Of a stretch of DNA of 5,667 nucleotides, positions 1 through 5,032 are shown piece after piece. The DNA lies in assembly GCA_039679885.1 (NCBI GenBank), contig JBDKUC010000307.1:1-5667 (forward strand). The letters run 5' to 3'. Below the pieces are notes generated by a model, which searched no databases, was not told the DNA's origin, and worked only from the letters and a program-made list of their open reading frames with translations. The stretch is from JAJFUI01 sp039679885 (GTDB lineage Bacteria; Planctomycetota; Planctomycetia; Pirellulales; Thermoguttaceae). The position numbers and the translations under genes are program-made. Numbering within the stretch: the stretch's first letter is position 1; the number at the start of each line of letters is the position of its first letter.

Positions 1-471
1 CCAAGCACCGTGCGGATCGTCCGGACGACGTTGGCCGGCTGGCGTCGCCATAAGAACCATTCCGACGAGCGCGTCCGGCGGCGTTTCGCGTGGGAGGCCC
101 GCGAGTTGGCCACATCGTTTTCGGCCCTCGTGGGCGCCGCCCGGCTCTATTACCGCAACAAGCCGAAGATGTACGCCAAGATGACGGCCTTGTTGCGAGA
201 GTTGAACGCCGAATATGGCTGGAAGTCGCGGATCGCGGCCGCGATCGGCAGCCGCTGGGTGTTGGCGAAGATTCGCAAGGAAGAGAAGCGGCTGGCAGCC
301 GGCTTCAGCTACGAGCCGCCGACCTTCTACGAGCGGAACGCGGCCGTCACAGACCGGCCGGAAGTGCCCGTCTGCCACTTTGCGACGCCGACAGTCGTTC
401 CGTCGCCCGTGCCCGCCCCGATCGCTGCTTCCGGGCTTCCGGTGCGCGAGAGCGAACTGGTGGGAGCGTAA
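1..471 (+). CDS. C-terminal part of an unrecognised protein (5' end outside window)
   Basis: The frame is open from the first base (Pro-Ser-Thr precede a GTG at 10) and ends at TAA 469-471. I read it as the tail of a longer gene: no ribosome-binding site can be seen for the GTG, and the product starts mid-domain. The visible 156 residues are strongly basic in the first two thirds (WRRHKN, RVRRRF, KIRKEEKR) and should be mainly alpha-helical, with the aromatic-basic motif RLYYRNKP and a YEPPTFYERN segment. A low-complexity Pro/Val/Ala tail (roughly the last 35 residues) then runs to the stop. No catalytic motif is visible. A faint resemblance to the C-terminal extension of B12-binding radical SAM proteins of planctomycetes comes from memory only and should not be used as an assignment. 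About 350 bp without a gene follow it. Confidence 0.6.
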   Translation, partial: PSTVRIVRTTLAGWRRHKNHSDERVRRRFAWEARELATSFSALVGAARLYYRNKPKMYAKMTALLRELNAEYGWKSRIAAAIGSRWVLAKIRKEEKRLAAGFSYEPPTFYERNAAVTDRPEVPVCHFATPTVVPSPVPAPIAASGLPVRESELVGA

Positions 472-531
472 GCCCGCGAGCGCCGACAACCGCGACTTTG
501 GAACGATCGCCCCGCTTGTTGACTTGAACGG

Positions 532-660
532 CGCCACGGGGGGGAAGGCAGGACGACTGCAAAGTTGTTCGTAGTTCCGGCTTTAGCCGGTCATTTGCCG
601 CCTAAAGGCGGAACTACGCGAACGCCTGCAACGGACTTTGCAGTCCGCCACGGGGGGAAG
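532..660. repeat. Nested intergenic repeat element: direct repeats around inverted repeats
   Basis: Three layers are visible. Outermost are direct repeats CGCCACGGGGGG(G)AAG at 532-547 and 646-660, differing by one G. Inside them are 11-bp perfect inverted arms, GACTGCAAAGT at 555-565 and ACTTTGCAGTC at 635-645; the right arm also forms its own hairpin (CGGACT-TTGC-AGTCCG, 632-647). At the centre is the 47-bp palindromic core at 571-617. No reading frame inside looks like a protein gene. The arrangement resembles a REP- or MITE-like non-autonomous element. The remainder of the gene-free stretch 472-820 holds only a weak candidate promoter. Confidence 0.6.
571..617 (+). repeat. 47-bp palindromic core, copy 1
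   Basis: The ends are a perfect 9-bp inverted repeat (GTAGTTCCG 571-579, CGGAACTAC 609-617). Inside are two small perfect hairpins, CCGGC-TTTA-GCCGG at 577-590 and CCGCC-TAAA-GGCGG at 598-611, so the unit can fold as one long stem or as a double hairpin. The reverse complement matches 4850-4896 at 40 of 47 positions by hand alignment, which makes this a dispersed repeat family and not a chance palindrome. Confidence 0.75.
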
Positions 661-663
661 CTC

Positions 664-692
664 TTGAAACTGCGCGGCGGCGAGGCTATTGT
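664..692 (+). promoter_or_regulatory. Candidate sigma-70-like promoter upstream of the toxin/antitoxin-like pair
   Basis: TTGAAA (664-669, 5 of 6 to the -35 consensus) and TATTGT (687-692, 4 of 6 to the -10) are separated by 17 bp. A start near 699 would leave a leader of about 120 nt before the ATG at 821. The match is modest and could be chance, but no better pair was found by eye in 660-820. Confidence 0.25.
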
Positions 693-820
693 TCAATTGG
701 GCCTTGATGTGGAACCTCAGTGGTTGGCTGCGATGTGGGCGTCGACAAGTGCGGTTGACCCAGCCCGAGTCTCGCGTCTAGGATTTTGACTTAGATTGCC
801 ATGCCCAACTGACGACCGCC

Positions 821-1294
821 ATGGACTGCATTCTCAACGAGCAACGAATCTGCTACGACCAACTCTCGGAGCGTGCAGAAGGCTGGAAGAGCGACCATCA
901 TAAGGCGATGGCCTGTCGAGACGTCGAGCAGGCGGTCGCTATTGGCTTGGCAATCCTCAAGAACATTCGTCGTTGGCACGAAACCTCGGCCCGTGAAGTC
1001 GAGCAGGGCGCAACCGATTTCTCGTGGGATTCTTTCGAGGCCGTCTGCGGCGCGTACCGATGGTGGCTCGAACGGAGCACCGTATTGCTTGATGTCATCG
1101 CCGCATGCGAGGCGGGAAACTTCAACGTCGATGGCGCGGACGATTTCCGCAACGAAGTCCGCGACATATCGCTCATGTCGCTCAACGTGGGCCAGGATCG
1201 TCAGGCGATTGCCTCGCTGGAGGCCGACAAGGGCATTCCATCCGGAAAGGCGATGGATGAAGTACGAGATCGTTTACGGCGATCACGCTCTTGA
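821..1294 (+). CDS. Hypothetical protein with antitoxin-like C-terminus, paired with downstream toxin-like gene
   Basis: The 157-residue product is soluble, acidic to neutral and apparently all-helical, with no signal peptide or membrane segment. Visible blocks are a helical N-terminal half (residues 10-60, including RDVEQAVAIGLAILKNIRRW), an aromatic YRWWLERS stretch at 79-86, and NVDGADDFRNEVRD at 102-115. The tail (about 125-157) reads RQAIASLEADKGIPSGKAMDEVRDRLRR. That pattern of a short helix, G-x-P turn and basic amphipathic helix is common at the ends of small type II antitoxins. The gene ends 38 bp inside the next gene, so the two are probably translationally coupled. ATG 821 was taken as the first good start after the repeat region; no Shine-Dalgarno sequence precedes it, so a later start (for example Met30 or Met119) is possible. 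At 157 residues it is long for a plain antitoxin, and the N-terminal part may be a separate domain that I do not recognise. Confidence 0.6.
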   Translation: MDCILNEQRICYDQLSERAEGWKSDHHKAMACRDVEQAVAIGLAILKNIRRWHETSAREVEQGATDFSWDSFEAVCGAYRWWLERSTVLLDVIAACEAGNFNVDGADDFRNEVRDISLMSLNVGQDRQAIASLEADKGIPSGKAMDEVRDRLRRSRS

Positions 1295-1577
1295 TCGGCT
1301 GTTCGCCGTTGCGAGCGAACTCGATGCCCCAGAACTCGTCGACGCCGTCGAGGAGGCGATGGACCGCTTGGCGGACGATCCCTTGCATCACGGAAAGCGA
1401 GGGCGGACCATCTACCAATTGCCAGGCGGCCGTGTCGTCCGCGCTCAAGAATTCGATTTCCACTGCAATGCCGGGCCAGGCCGCGGCGTCCACTTTCGGG
1501 CCCACTTCTATTTTGGCGACGACGAGTTGTCGCTTCGCGTGATTAATCTGACAGCCAACCCGTACTTGCGCCTTTAG
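1257..1577 (+). CDS. Probable RelE/ParE-like toxin of a type II toxin-antitoxin pair
   Basis: This is a 106-residue protein. The order of predicted elements fits the RelE/ParE fold: a first beta strand (KYEIVY, 2-7), two helices (HALDRLFAVASEL, 10-22, and ELVDAVEEAMDRLADDP, 26-42), then strands around TIYQLP (51-56), VHFRAHFYF (78-86) and LSLRVINL (91-98). The D-P after helix two followed by a small basic loop (HHGKRGR, 44-50) is typical of the family. I chose ATG 1257 because GGAAAGG (1244-1250) lies six bases upstream and because the start sits in ATGGATGA within the end of the preceding gene, the usual overlap of antitoxin and toxin genes. The open frame continues upstream to 873, but that part is a shadow of the neighbouring gene. 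Family RelE/ParE toxins cleave ribosome-bound mRNA or poison gyrase; which applies here cannot be said, and no clear catalytic residue set is visible. It may instead be an uncharacterised small protein of similar shape. Confidence 0.6.
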   Translation: MKYEIVYGDHALDRLFAVASELDAPELVDAVEEAMDRLADDPLHHGKRGRTIYQLPGGRVVRAQEFDFHCNAGPGRGVHFRAHFYFGDDELSLRVINLTANPYLRL

Positions 1578-1634
1578 AGACTGCGAGTGACGGCGACGGT
1601 TGCTGGCACGCGGCCGAGCGCAGCGCGAAATGCG

Positions 1635-2516
1635 TCAATGACCGATTCTCGCCGCCACGGCCCGGATGAACGCGGGCGTGGTGCCGCAGCAGCCGCCCAA
1701 GAACTGCGCGCCGGCGGCCAAGAGCTGCGGCACGTAGGCGGCAAACTCGGCGGGCGTCTGGCGATAGACCGTCTGGCCATCGATGATCTCCGGCAAGCCG
1801 GCGTTCGCTTTGATCCAGATCGGCCGGTCGGTGGCGGCCCGCAGCCGGCGGCAGATTTCGACCATCTTGGCGACACCCTGTCCGCAGTTGCTGCCGATCA
1901 CATCGGCGCCGGCGGCTGAGAGCTGTTCGGCGGCCTGTTCGGGCGTCGTCCCCATCATGGTGCGATCCTGCTTCGCGCCGGAACTAAACGTCATGCAGGC
2001 GACGACCGGCAGCCCCGTCTCATGCCCGGCCGCAACGGCCAGCGCGGCTTCTGCCGGGTCGGACATTGTCTCGATCACGATGCCGTCGGCGCCCGCGACG
2101 GCCATCGCCTGTGCTTGCTCGGCAAATGCGGCCTTCAACTCGTCGGCCGGGACCTGGCCCAAGACCAGCATGACGCCGCTTGGACCCATCGAGGCGAAGA
2201 CCGCCGCGCGGCCGGCGGCCGCACGGCGAGAGATCTCCACGCCGCGCCGGTTGATCTCGGCCACGCGGTCCGCAAGTCCAACGCGGGCCAAGGCGAAGCG
2301 ATTCGCTCCGAACGTGTTGGTTAGAATCACCTGACTGCCCGCCTCGACGTACGCCCGGGCGACCTCTTCCACCTTCGCTGGCTCGGAGAGGTTCCACGCA
2401 TCAGGGCAGGCGCCGACCGGCAGCCCCCGCTCCTGGAGCTGCGTCCCCCAGGCGCCATCGGTCACCACAGGTCCACCGGAAATAAGCTTAGCGATCGTCG
2501 GATGCATCGTTGCCAT
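1635..2516 (-). CDS. Homocysteine S-methyltransferase family protein (MetH N-domain/BHMT-like)
   Basis: The 293-residue protein is a complete Pfam-type homocysteine S-methyltransferase barrel, which makes methionine by moving a methyl group onto homocysteine in the cytoplasm. Key motifs are DGAWGT at 20-25 near the N-terminus (homocysteine pocket), LTNTFGANR at 65-73, IGSNCGQG at 207-214 and GGCCGTTP at 274-281. Cys211, Cys276 and Cys277 match the three zinc-binding cysteines known for BHMT and MetH. The length equals the barrel alone: no pterin-, cobalamin- or SAM-binding modules of full-length MetH are present. The methyl donor (betaine, S-methylmethionine, or a methyl-corrinoid from a partner) therefore cannot be told from sequence. 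The start is ATG 2516; an internal Met4 is an alternative, and no Shine-Dalgarno sequence is seen. It is convergent with the toxin-like gene (57-bp gap) and divergent from the L,D-transpeptidase gene. MetK, the next enzyme in the pathway, is encoded at the right end of the window. Confidence 0.9.
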   Translation of the reverse strand: MATMHPTIAKLISGGPVVTDGAWGTQLQERGLPVGACPDAWNLSEPAKVEEVARAYVEAGSQVILTNTFGANRFALARVGLADRVAEINRRGVEISRRAAAGRAAVFASMGPSGVMLVLGQVPADELKAAFAEQAQAMAVAGADGIVIETMSDPAEAALAVAAGHETGLPVVACMTFSSGAKQDRTMMGTTPEQAAEQLSAAGADVIGSNCGQGVAKMVEICRRLRAATDRPIWIKANAGLPEIIDGQTVYRQTPAEFAAYVPQLLAAGAQFLGGCCGTTPAFIRAVAARIGH

Positions 2517-2795
2517 TTTTGCGTCAATTGGAGAGCCCTGAACGGCAAGCCGCTACGCTTAAGGTTCGGCACGAAGAGGCCGTGTAGTCCACCACCTTCG
2601 TCAGGTCAGGTCACTTCGTCGCCGCCAACGCCCTCGGGCCTGAATCCTGCCGTCAAGCGTGGCCACGAAGCTAAGGCGGCCGGCCATTGGCCAGACCACC
2701 TCGATTCACCATCTTAGCAACTGCGTCGTCGGTCATCCATTGGTTTGACCAACATCTTGCCGAGTACTGCCATAGCGTCGTTCCGTGATTCTGAG

Positions 2796-2801
2796 TATGA
2801 T
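2796..2801 (+). promoter_or_regulatory. Possible -10 element for the L,D-transpeptidase gene
   Basis: TATGAT matches the -10 consensus at 5 of 6 positions and would give a leader of about 37 nt. No good -35 lies 16-19 bp upstream. A separate TTGACC at 2745-2750 has only a poor partner (TGCCAT) after 17 bp. Weak support. Confidence 0.25.
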
Positions 2802-2830
2802 CTGCCCGCTTATCTTCAGCGTGATTCGTC

Positions 2831-2837
2831 AAGGAGG
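2831..2837 (+). promoter_or_regulatory. Strong Shine-Dalgarno site that decides the start at 2845
   Basis: AAGGAGG lies seven bases before ATG 2845 and is a perfect anti-16S match. It overrules the in-frame ATG at 2785, which would add 20 residues and would place this site inside the gene. Confidence 0.85.
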
Positions 2838-2844
2838 ACGAACC

Positions 2845-4137
2845 ATGAATTCCGTGAAGAACCTGATGATCATTGCCGTTCTCGGAGCGGTGGGCTATGG
2901 GGTATATGTTTCGCTCCAGCGAAACAACGTGGACTCCGGCCCACAGTTGTCCGTGACCGACGGATTGGCTTCCGAACCGAAAGTTGACACATCAGGGACC
3001 ACGGCGCCGAAGCTGGGAGGACCGCTTGCCTTGAGTGGCGCGCCAAGCCCGTCAGGCCTGAGCGCAAGCGGGAGTCCGACAATCGCGCCGCCCCTGGGGC
3101 AATCCGCGCCGACCGCTCCGCCCGTTTCCAGCTCGGCGGCGCCGCCGCTTGGCAGCGGCGGTTTGTCGGCTGCGGGGCCTGCTGCGACGCTCGGCCCCCC
3201 GATGCCAACGAGCGGGCCGATGCCGTCATCGCCAGCCAGTCAAGCAACGGCCGGCGTGCCGGCGCCTTCGCCGATCAGCAACTCGCCCTCTGCCAACGGC
3301 GTCAACATTCTCCCGCCGCCAATGGCCGACGCGCCGCGCAATCCACCGCCGCGACAGACCGCGACCGACCGAGAGGTGCAGAACGAGGTCAACTCTGTCA
3401 TGGAGAAGGTGCAGACCACGCTGCGTGAGGGCAAGCTGGTCGAAGCCCACATCGCACTCAGCTTGCTCTACGATGCGAACCTTCCACCGGAGCAGTCCAA
3501 GCAAATCACCGCGATGCTGGACCAACTTGCCGGCACCGTCATCTACTCGCAACGCCACTACTTGGAGCCGGCGTACAGCGCCCAGCCTGGCGAGACGATT
3601 GAAAAGGTCGCGCAGAAGTACAATGTCCCGTGGCAACTGCTGGCGCGAATCAATGGATTGATGCCTCCGGACGCCGCCAATACCCAAGGGGCGACCAAGG
3701 ATCAGCCACTCCCGGCAGGCCTGGAGTTGAAGGTCGTCCGAGGCCCGTTCGACGCCACCGTCCGGCTCGACCGGAAGGAGCTTACCCTGCGGCTGCCGTA
3801 TCGCCAGGGACAGCAGTCGCTCTCGCTATACGCCGGCCGGTTCCCGATCGGCGTCGGCCGCGACCAGCCGAAATTGGACGGCGAGTACACGGTGCGAAAC
3901 AAGGCCGTCAACCCGGTCTACTACAGCCCTGACGGGCTCGCAGTTCAGCCGGGCGACCCACGAAACCCGCTCCGTGATGCCTGGATCGGGTTGACCGACC
4001 GGATTGGGATCCACGGCGCCGATCCCCAAGCCGTTGGCCGCGACAACAATCCGGGCACGATCTGCGTCGGCCAACGCGATCTTCGCGACTTGTTCGGCAT
4101 CTTGTCCGTCGGCTCCCGCGTCACCGTGCTGAGATAA
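2845..4137 (+). CDS. Membrane-anchored LysM plus YkuD L,D-transpeptidase-like protein
   Basis: The 430-residue protein probably remodels or cross-links peptidoglycan outside the cytoplasmic membrane. In order it has: a short basic N-terminus and one hydrophobic segment (about 7-23, LMIIAVLGAVGYGVYV) acting as signal anchor; a long low-complexity Pro/Ser/Ala/Gly linker (about 45-172); a helical, TPR-like stretch (about 174-232); a LysM peptidoglycan-binding motif (about 244-300, with PGETIEKVAQKYNVPWQLLARINGL); and a C-terminal YkuD domain (about 300-430). The YkuD signature is altered. His390 in GIHG is present and Cys407 follows 17 residues later, as expected, but the residues around the cysteine read GTICVGQRD where the family has S-H-G-C-I-R. 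The cysteine, and the aspartate at the usual downstream position, are kept. It may be an active lineage-specific variant or a weakened enzyme. The gene stands alone: divergent from the methyltransferase and separated from pyrE by 105 bp with a hairpin between. Confidence 0.88.
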   Translation: MNSVKNLMIIAVLGAVGYGVYVSLQRNNVDSGPQLSVTDGLASEPKVDTSGTTAPKLGGPLALSGAPSPSGLSASGSPTIAPPLGQSAPTAPPVSSSAAPPLGSGGLSAAGPAATLGPPMPTSGPMPSSPASQATAGVPAPSPISNSPSANGVNILPPPMADAPRNPPPRQTATDREVQNEVNSVMEKVQTTLREGKLVEAHIALSLLYDANLPPEQSKQITAMLDQLAGTVIYSQRHYLEPAYSAQPGETIEKVAQKYNVPWQLLARINGLMPPDAANTQGATKDQPLPAGLELKVVRGPFDATVRLDRKELTLRLPYRQGQQSLSLYAGRFPIGVGRDQPKLDGEYTVRNKAVNPVYYSPDGLAVQPGDPRNPLRDAWIGLTDRIGIHGADPQAVGRDNNPGTICVGQRDLRDLFGILSVGSRVTVLR

Positions 4138-4158
4138 GCGATTCGCCGGCGACGAGGG

Positions 4159-4178
4159 CTGGGCACTTCAGTGCCCAG
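4159..4178 (+). terminator. Perfect hairpin after the L,D-transpeptidase gene (terminator-like, no U-tract)
   Basis: CTGGGCACT (4159-4167) and AGTGCCCAG (4170-4178) form a perfect 9-bp inverted repeat beginning 22 bases after the stop codon. Only TT-GG follows, so an intrinsic terminator is not secured. It could equally be an mRNA-stabilising hairpin or a member of a dispersed repeat family. It lies 64 bases before pyrE and would separate the two transcripts if it terminates. Confidence 0.35.
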
Positions 4179-4242
4179 TTGGTAGAGTAAATGGCTCAGA
4201 CAGTCATTTTCCTCCCTGGTTTCCTGCGATCCGTTTTCCGCC

Positions 4243-4800
4243 ATGTACGATAAGCAAGCCCTGATCGCCCTGGTCCGCCAAAAGGCGCTCAAGTTCGGCC
4301 AGTTCACCCTAGCGTCCGGCCGCAAAGCCACCTACTATCTGGATGGCAAACAGGTGACGCTCGATCCGGCCGGCGCCAAGCTCGTGGCCGAGGGACTGCT
4401 CGATCTGCTGGCCGCCGGAAAAATGCCGGACGCCGTCGGTGGGATGTCGATCGGCGCCGATCCGATCACGGCAGCCGTCGTGACGATGTCGGCCGTTCGG
4501 AACACCCCGCTGCTGGGCTTCATGGTCCGCAAGGAGCCGAAGGGACACGGCACGAACCGCTACCTCGAAGGACCCGTGCAACCGGGCCAGACCGCCGTGA
4601 TCGTCGAGGACGTCGTCACTACCGGTGGCTCGTCGCTTGTGGCCATTGAACGGGCCGAGTCCTTCGGGCTGAAGATCGCCGGCGTCCTGGCGATCATCGA
4701 CCGGATGGAGGGCGGAGCCCAGGCGTTCGCCCAGCGAGGCTATCGGTTCGCCAGCTTGCTCTCGATCCGCGACTTCGGCATTGAACCGCCCGCGGTGTAG
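4243..4800 (+). CDS. pyrE: Orotate phosphoribosyltransferase
   Basis: PyrE joins orotate to PRPP to give OMP and pyrophosphate, the fifth step of de novo UMP synthesis in the cytoplasm. The 185-residue product has the full family layout: the N-terminal FTLASGRKATYYLDGK segment (26-41), a GGMSIGADP loop, the flexible catalytic loop with Arg96, Lys97, Lys100 and His102 (VRKEPKGHG, 95-103), and the PRPP-binding motif VIVEDVVTTGGSS (119-131) with its paired acidic residues Glu122-Asp123. The length is slightly shorter than that of the E. coli enzyme (about 213 residues) and normal for many bacteria. The start ATG 4243 gives MYDKQALIALVR, the expected N-terminus; no Shine-Dalgarno sequence precedes it. 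No other pyrimidine gene is nearby and no pyrimidine-responsive attenuator was recognised in the 105-bp gap. Confidence 0.95.
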   Translation: MYDKQALIALVRQKALKFGQFTLASGRKATYYLDGKQVTLDPAGAKLVAEGLLDLLAAGKMPDAVGGMSIGADPITAAVVTMSAVRNTPLLGFMVRKEPKGHGTNRYLEGPVQPGQTAVIVEDVVTTGGSSLVAIERAESFGLKIAGVLAIIDRMEGGAQAFAQRGYRFASLLSIRDFGIEPPAV

Positions 4801-4849
4801 GCGTTTGCCCGCCGGCATCGCCGCCGTCCGCGTCTCGACATCCGCGTTC

Positions 4850-4896
4850 GCAGTCCCGCCTTTAGGCGGAGAACGACCGGCTAAAGCTGGAACGAC
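4850..4896 (-). repeat. 47-bp palindromic core, copy 2 (inverted relative to copy 1)
   Basis: Aligned to the reverse complement of 571-617 it matches at 40 of 47 positions. Both internal hairpins are kept: CCGCC-TTTA-GGCGG (4856-4869) is perfect, and CCGGC-TAAA-GCTGG (4877-4890) has one G-T pair. The outer arms are eroded, and the flanking direct repeats and 11-bp arms of copy 1 are absent. It lies between pyrE and the metK promoter and may act as a transcript-end hairpin for pyrE, but this is only an inference. Confidence 0.7.
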
Positions 4897-4936
4897 GAAC
4901 GACGATGCCGTTCTCCGGAATGGGTTCGATGGTCTC

Positions 4937-4966
4937 TTGCTAATTTACCGTCATAGGCCCTATAAT
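4937..4966 (+). promoter_or_regulatory. Probable sigma-70 promoter of metK
   Basis: TTGCTA (4937-4942) and a perfect TATAAT (4961-4966) are 18 bp apart. The region is locally AT-rich in an otherwise GC-rich window. Transcription would begin near 4973, giving a 5' leader of about 60 nt before the GTG start of metK. Confidence 0.65.
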
Positions 4967-4979
4967 TCGCGTCTTACGT

Positions 4980-5011
4980 TCTAGAGCCTGTTGCCGCTTT
5001 AGACAGGCAAT
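4980..5011 (+). promoter_or_regulatory. Structured metK leader with mutually exclusive stems
   Basis: Three pairings can be drawn by hand. Stem 1 is CTAGAGC (4981-4987) with GCTTTAG (4996-5002), seven pairs with one G-U, extendable by T4980-A5003. Stem 2 is TTGCC (4991-4995, in the loop of stem 1) with GGCAA (5006-5010), a pseudoknot-like partner. Stem 3 is GCCTGT (4986-4991) with ACAGGC (5003-5008), perfect, but competing with both others. The ribosome-binding site GGGAGG (5022-5027) follows 12 bases later. This could be a metabolite- or translation-controlled element. It does not match any SAM riboswitch consensus I can recall. Confidence 0.35.
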
Positions 5012-5021
5012 TATGCGAGAT

Positions 5022-5027
5022 GGGAGG
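5022..5027 (+). promoter_or_regulatory. Shine-Dalgarno site of metK
   Basis: GGGAGG lies five bases before GTG 5033 and decides that start. The out-of-frame ATG at 5013, upstream of this site, has no such signal. Confidence 0.8.
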
Positions 5028-5032
5028 TTTCC

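Larger units (their letters stand above)
2517..2844. other. Divergent intergenic region, 328 bp
   Basis: This stretch separates the minus-strand methyltransferase from the plus-strand L,D-transpeptidase gene and should hold the promoters of both. Visible items are a short tandem TCAGGTCAGGTCAC (around 2600-2613), a GC-rich palindromic patch with GGCC-ATT-GGCC (2682-2692), a possible -10 hexamer for the rightward gene, and the Shine-Dalgarno site. No convincing gene is present; the open frame across 2502-2717 has unstructured composition and starts inside the methyltransferase gene. Confidence 0.5.

Noticed and set aside
565..789. 74-codon plus-strand open frame in the repeat region
   Set aside because: It starts inside and is largely built from the palindromic repeat, has no ribosome-binding site, and shows no protein-like pattern.
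873..1256. Upstream extension of the toxin-like frame
   Set aside because: It runs in another frame across the antitoxin-like gene with Arg/Ser-rich shadow composition; ATG 1257 has a Shine-Dalgarno site and starts the structured protein.
1783..2334. 183-codon plus-strand open frame opposite the methyltransferase gene
   Set aside because: It is antisense to a clear homocysteine methyltransferase and has Ala/Ser/Thr-rich shadow composition with no start signal.
2785..2844. Twenty-residue N-terminal extension of the L,D-transpeptidase
   Set aside because: It would place the perfect AAGGAGG inside the gene and put extra hydrophobic residues before the natural signal anchor.
4191..4253. Twenty-codon open frame overlapping the start of pyrE, as a possible leader peptide
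   Set aside because: It has no ribosome-binding site, no pyrimidine-attenuator pattern and no repeated regulatory codons; most likely chance.
571..4896. Composite transposon bounded by the inverted palindromes
   Set aside because: The enclosed genes are housekeeping (pyrE, methyltransferase) in the same base composition as the surroundings, and there is no transposase.
4970..5032. Known SAM riboswitch class upstream of metK
   Set aside because: The leader is too short for SAM-I, and the sequence does not match the SAM-II, SAM-V or SAM/SAH consensus features I can recall. Only the unassigned stems are reported.
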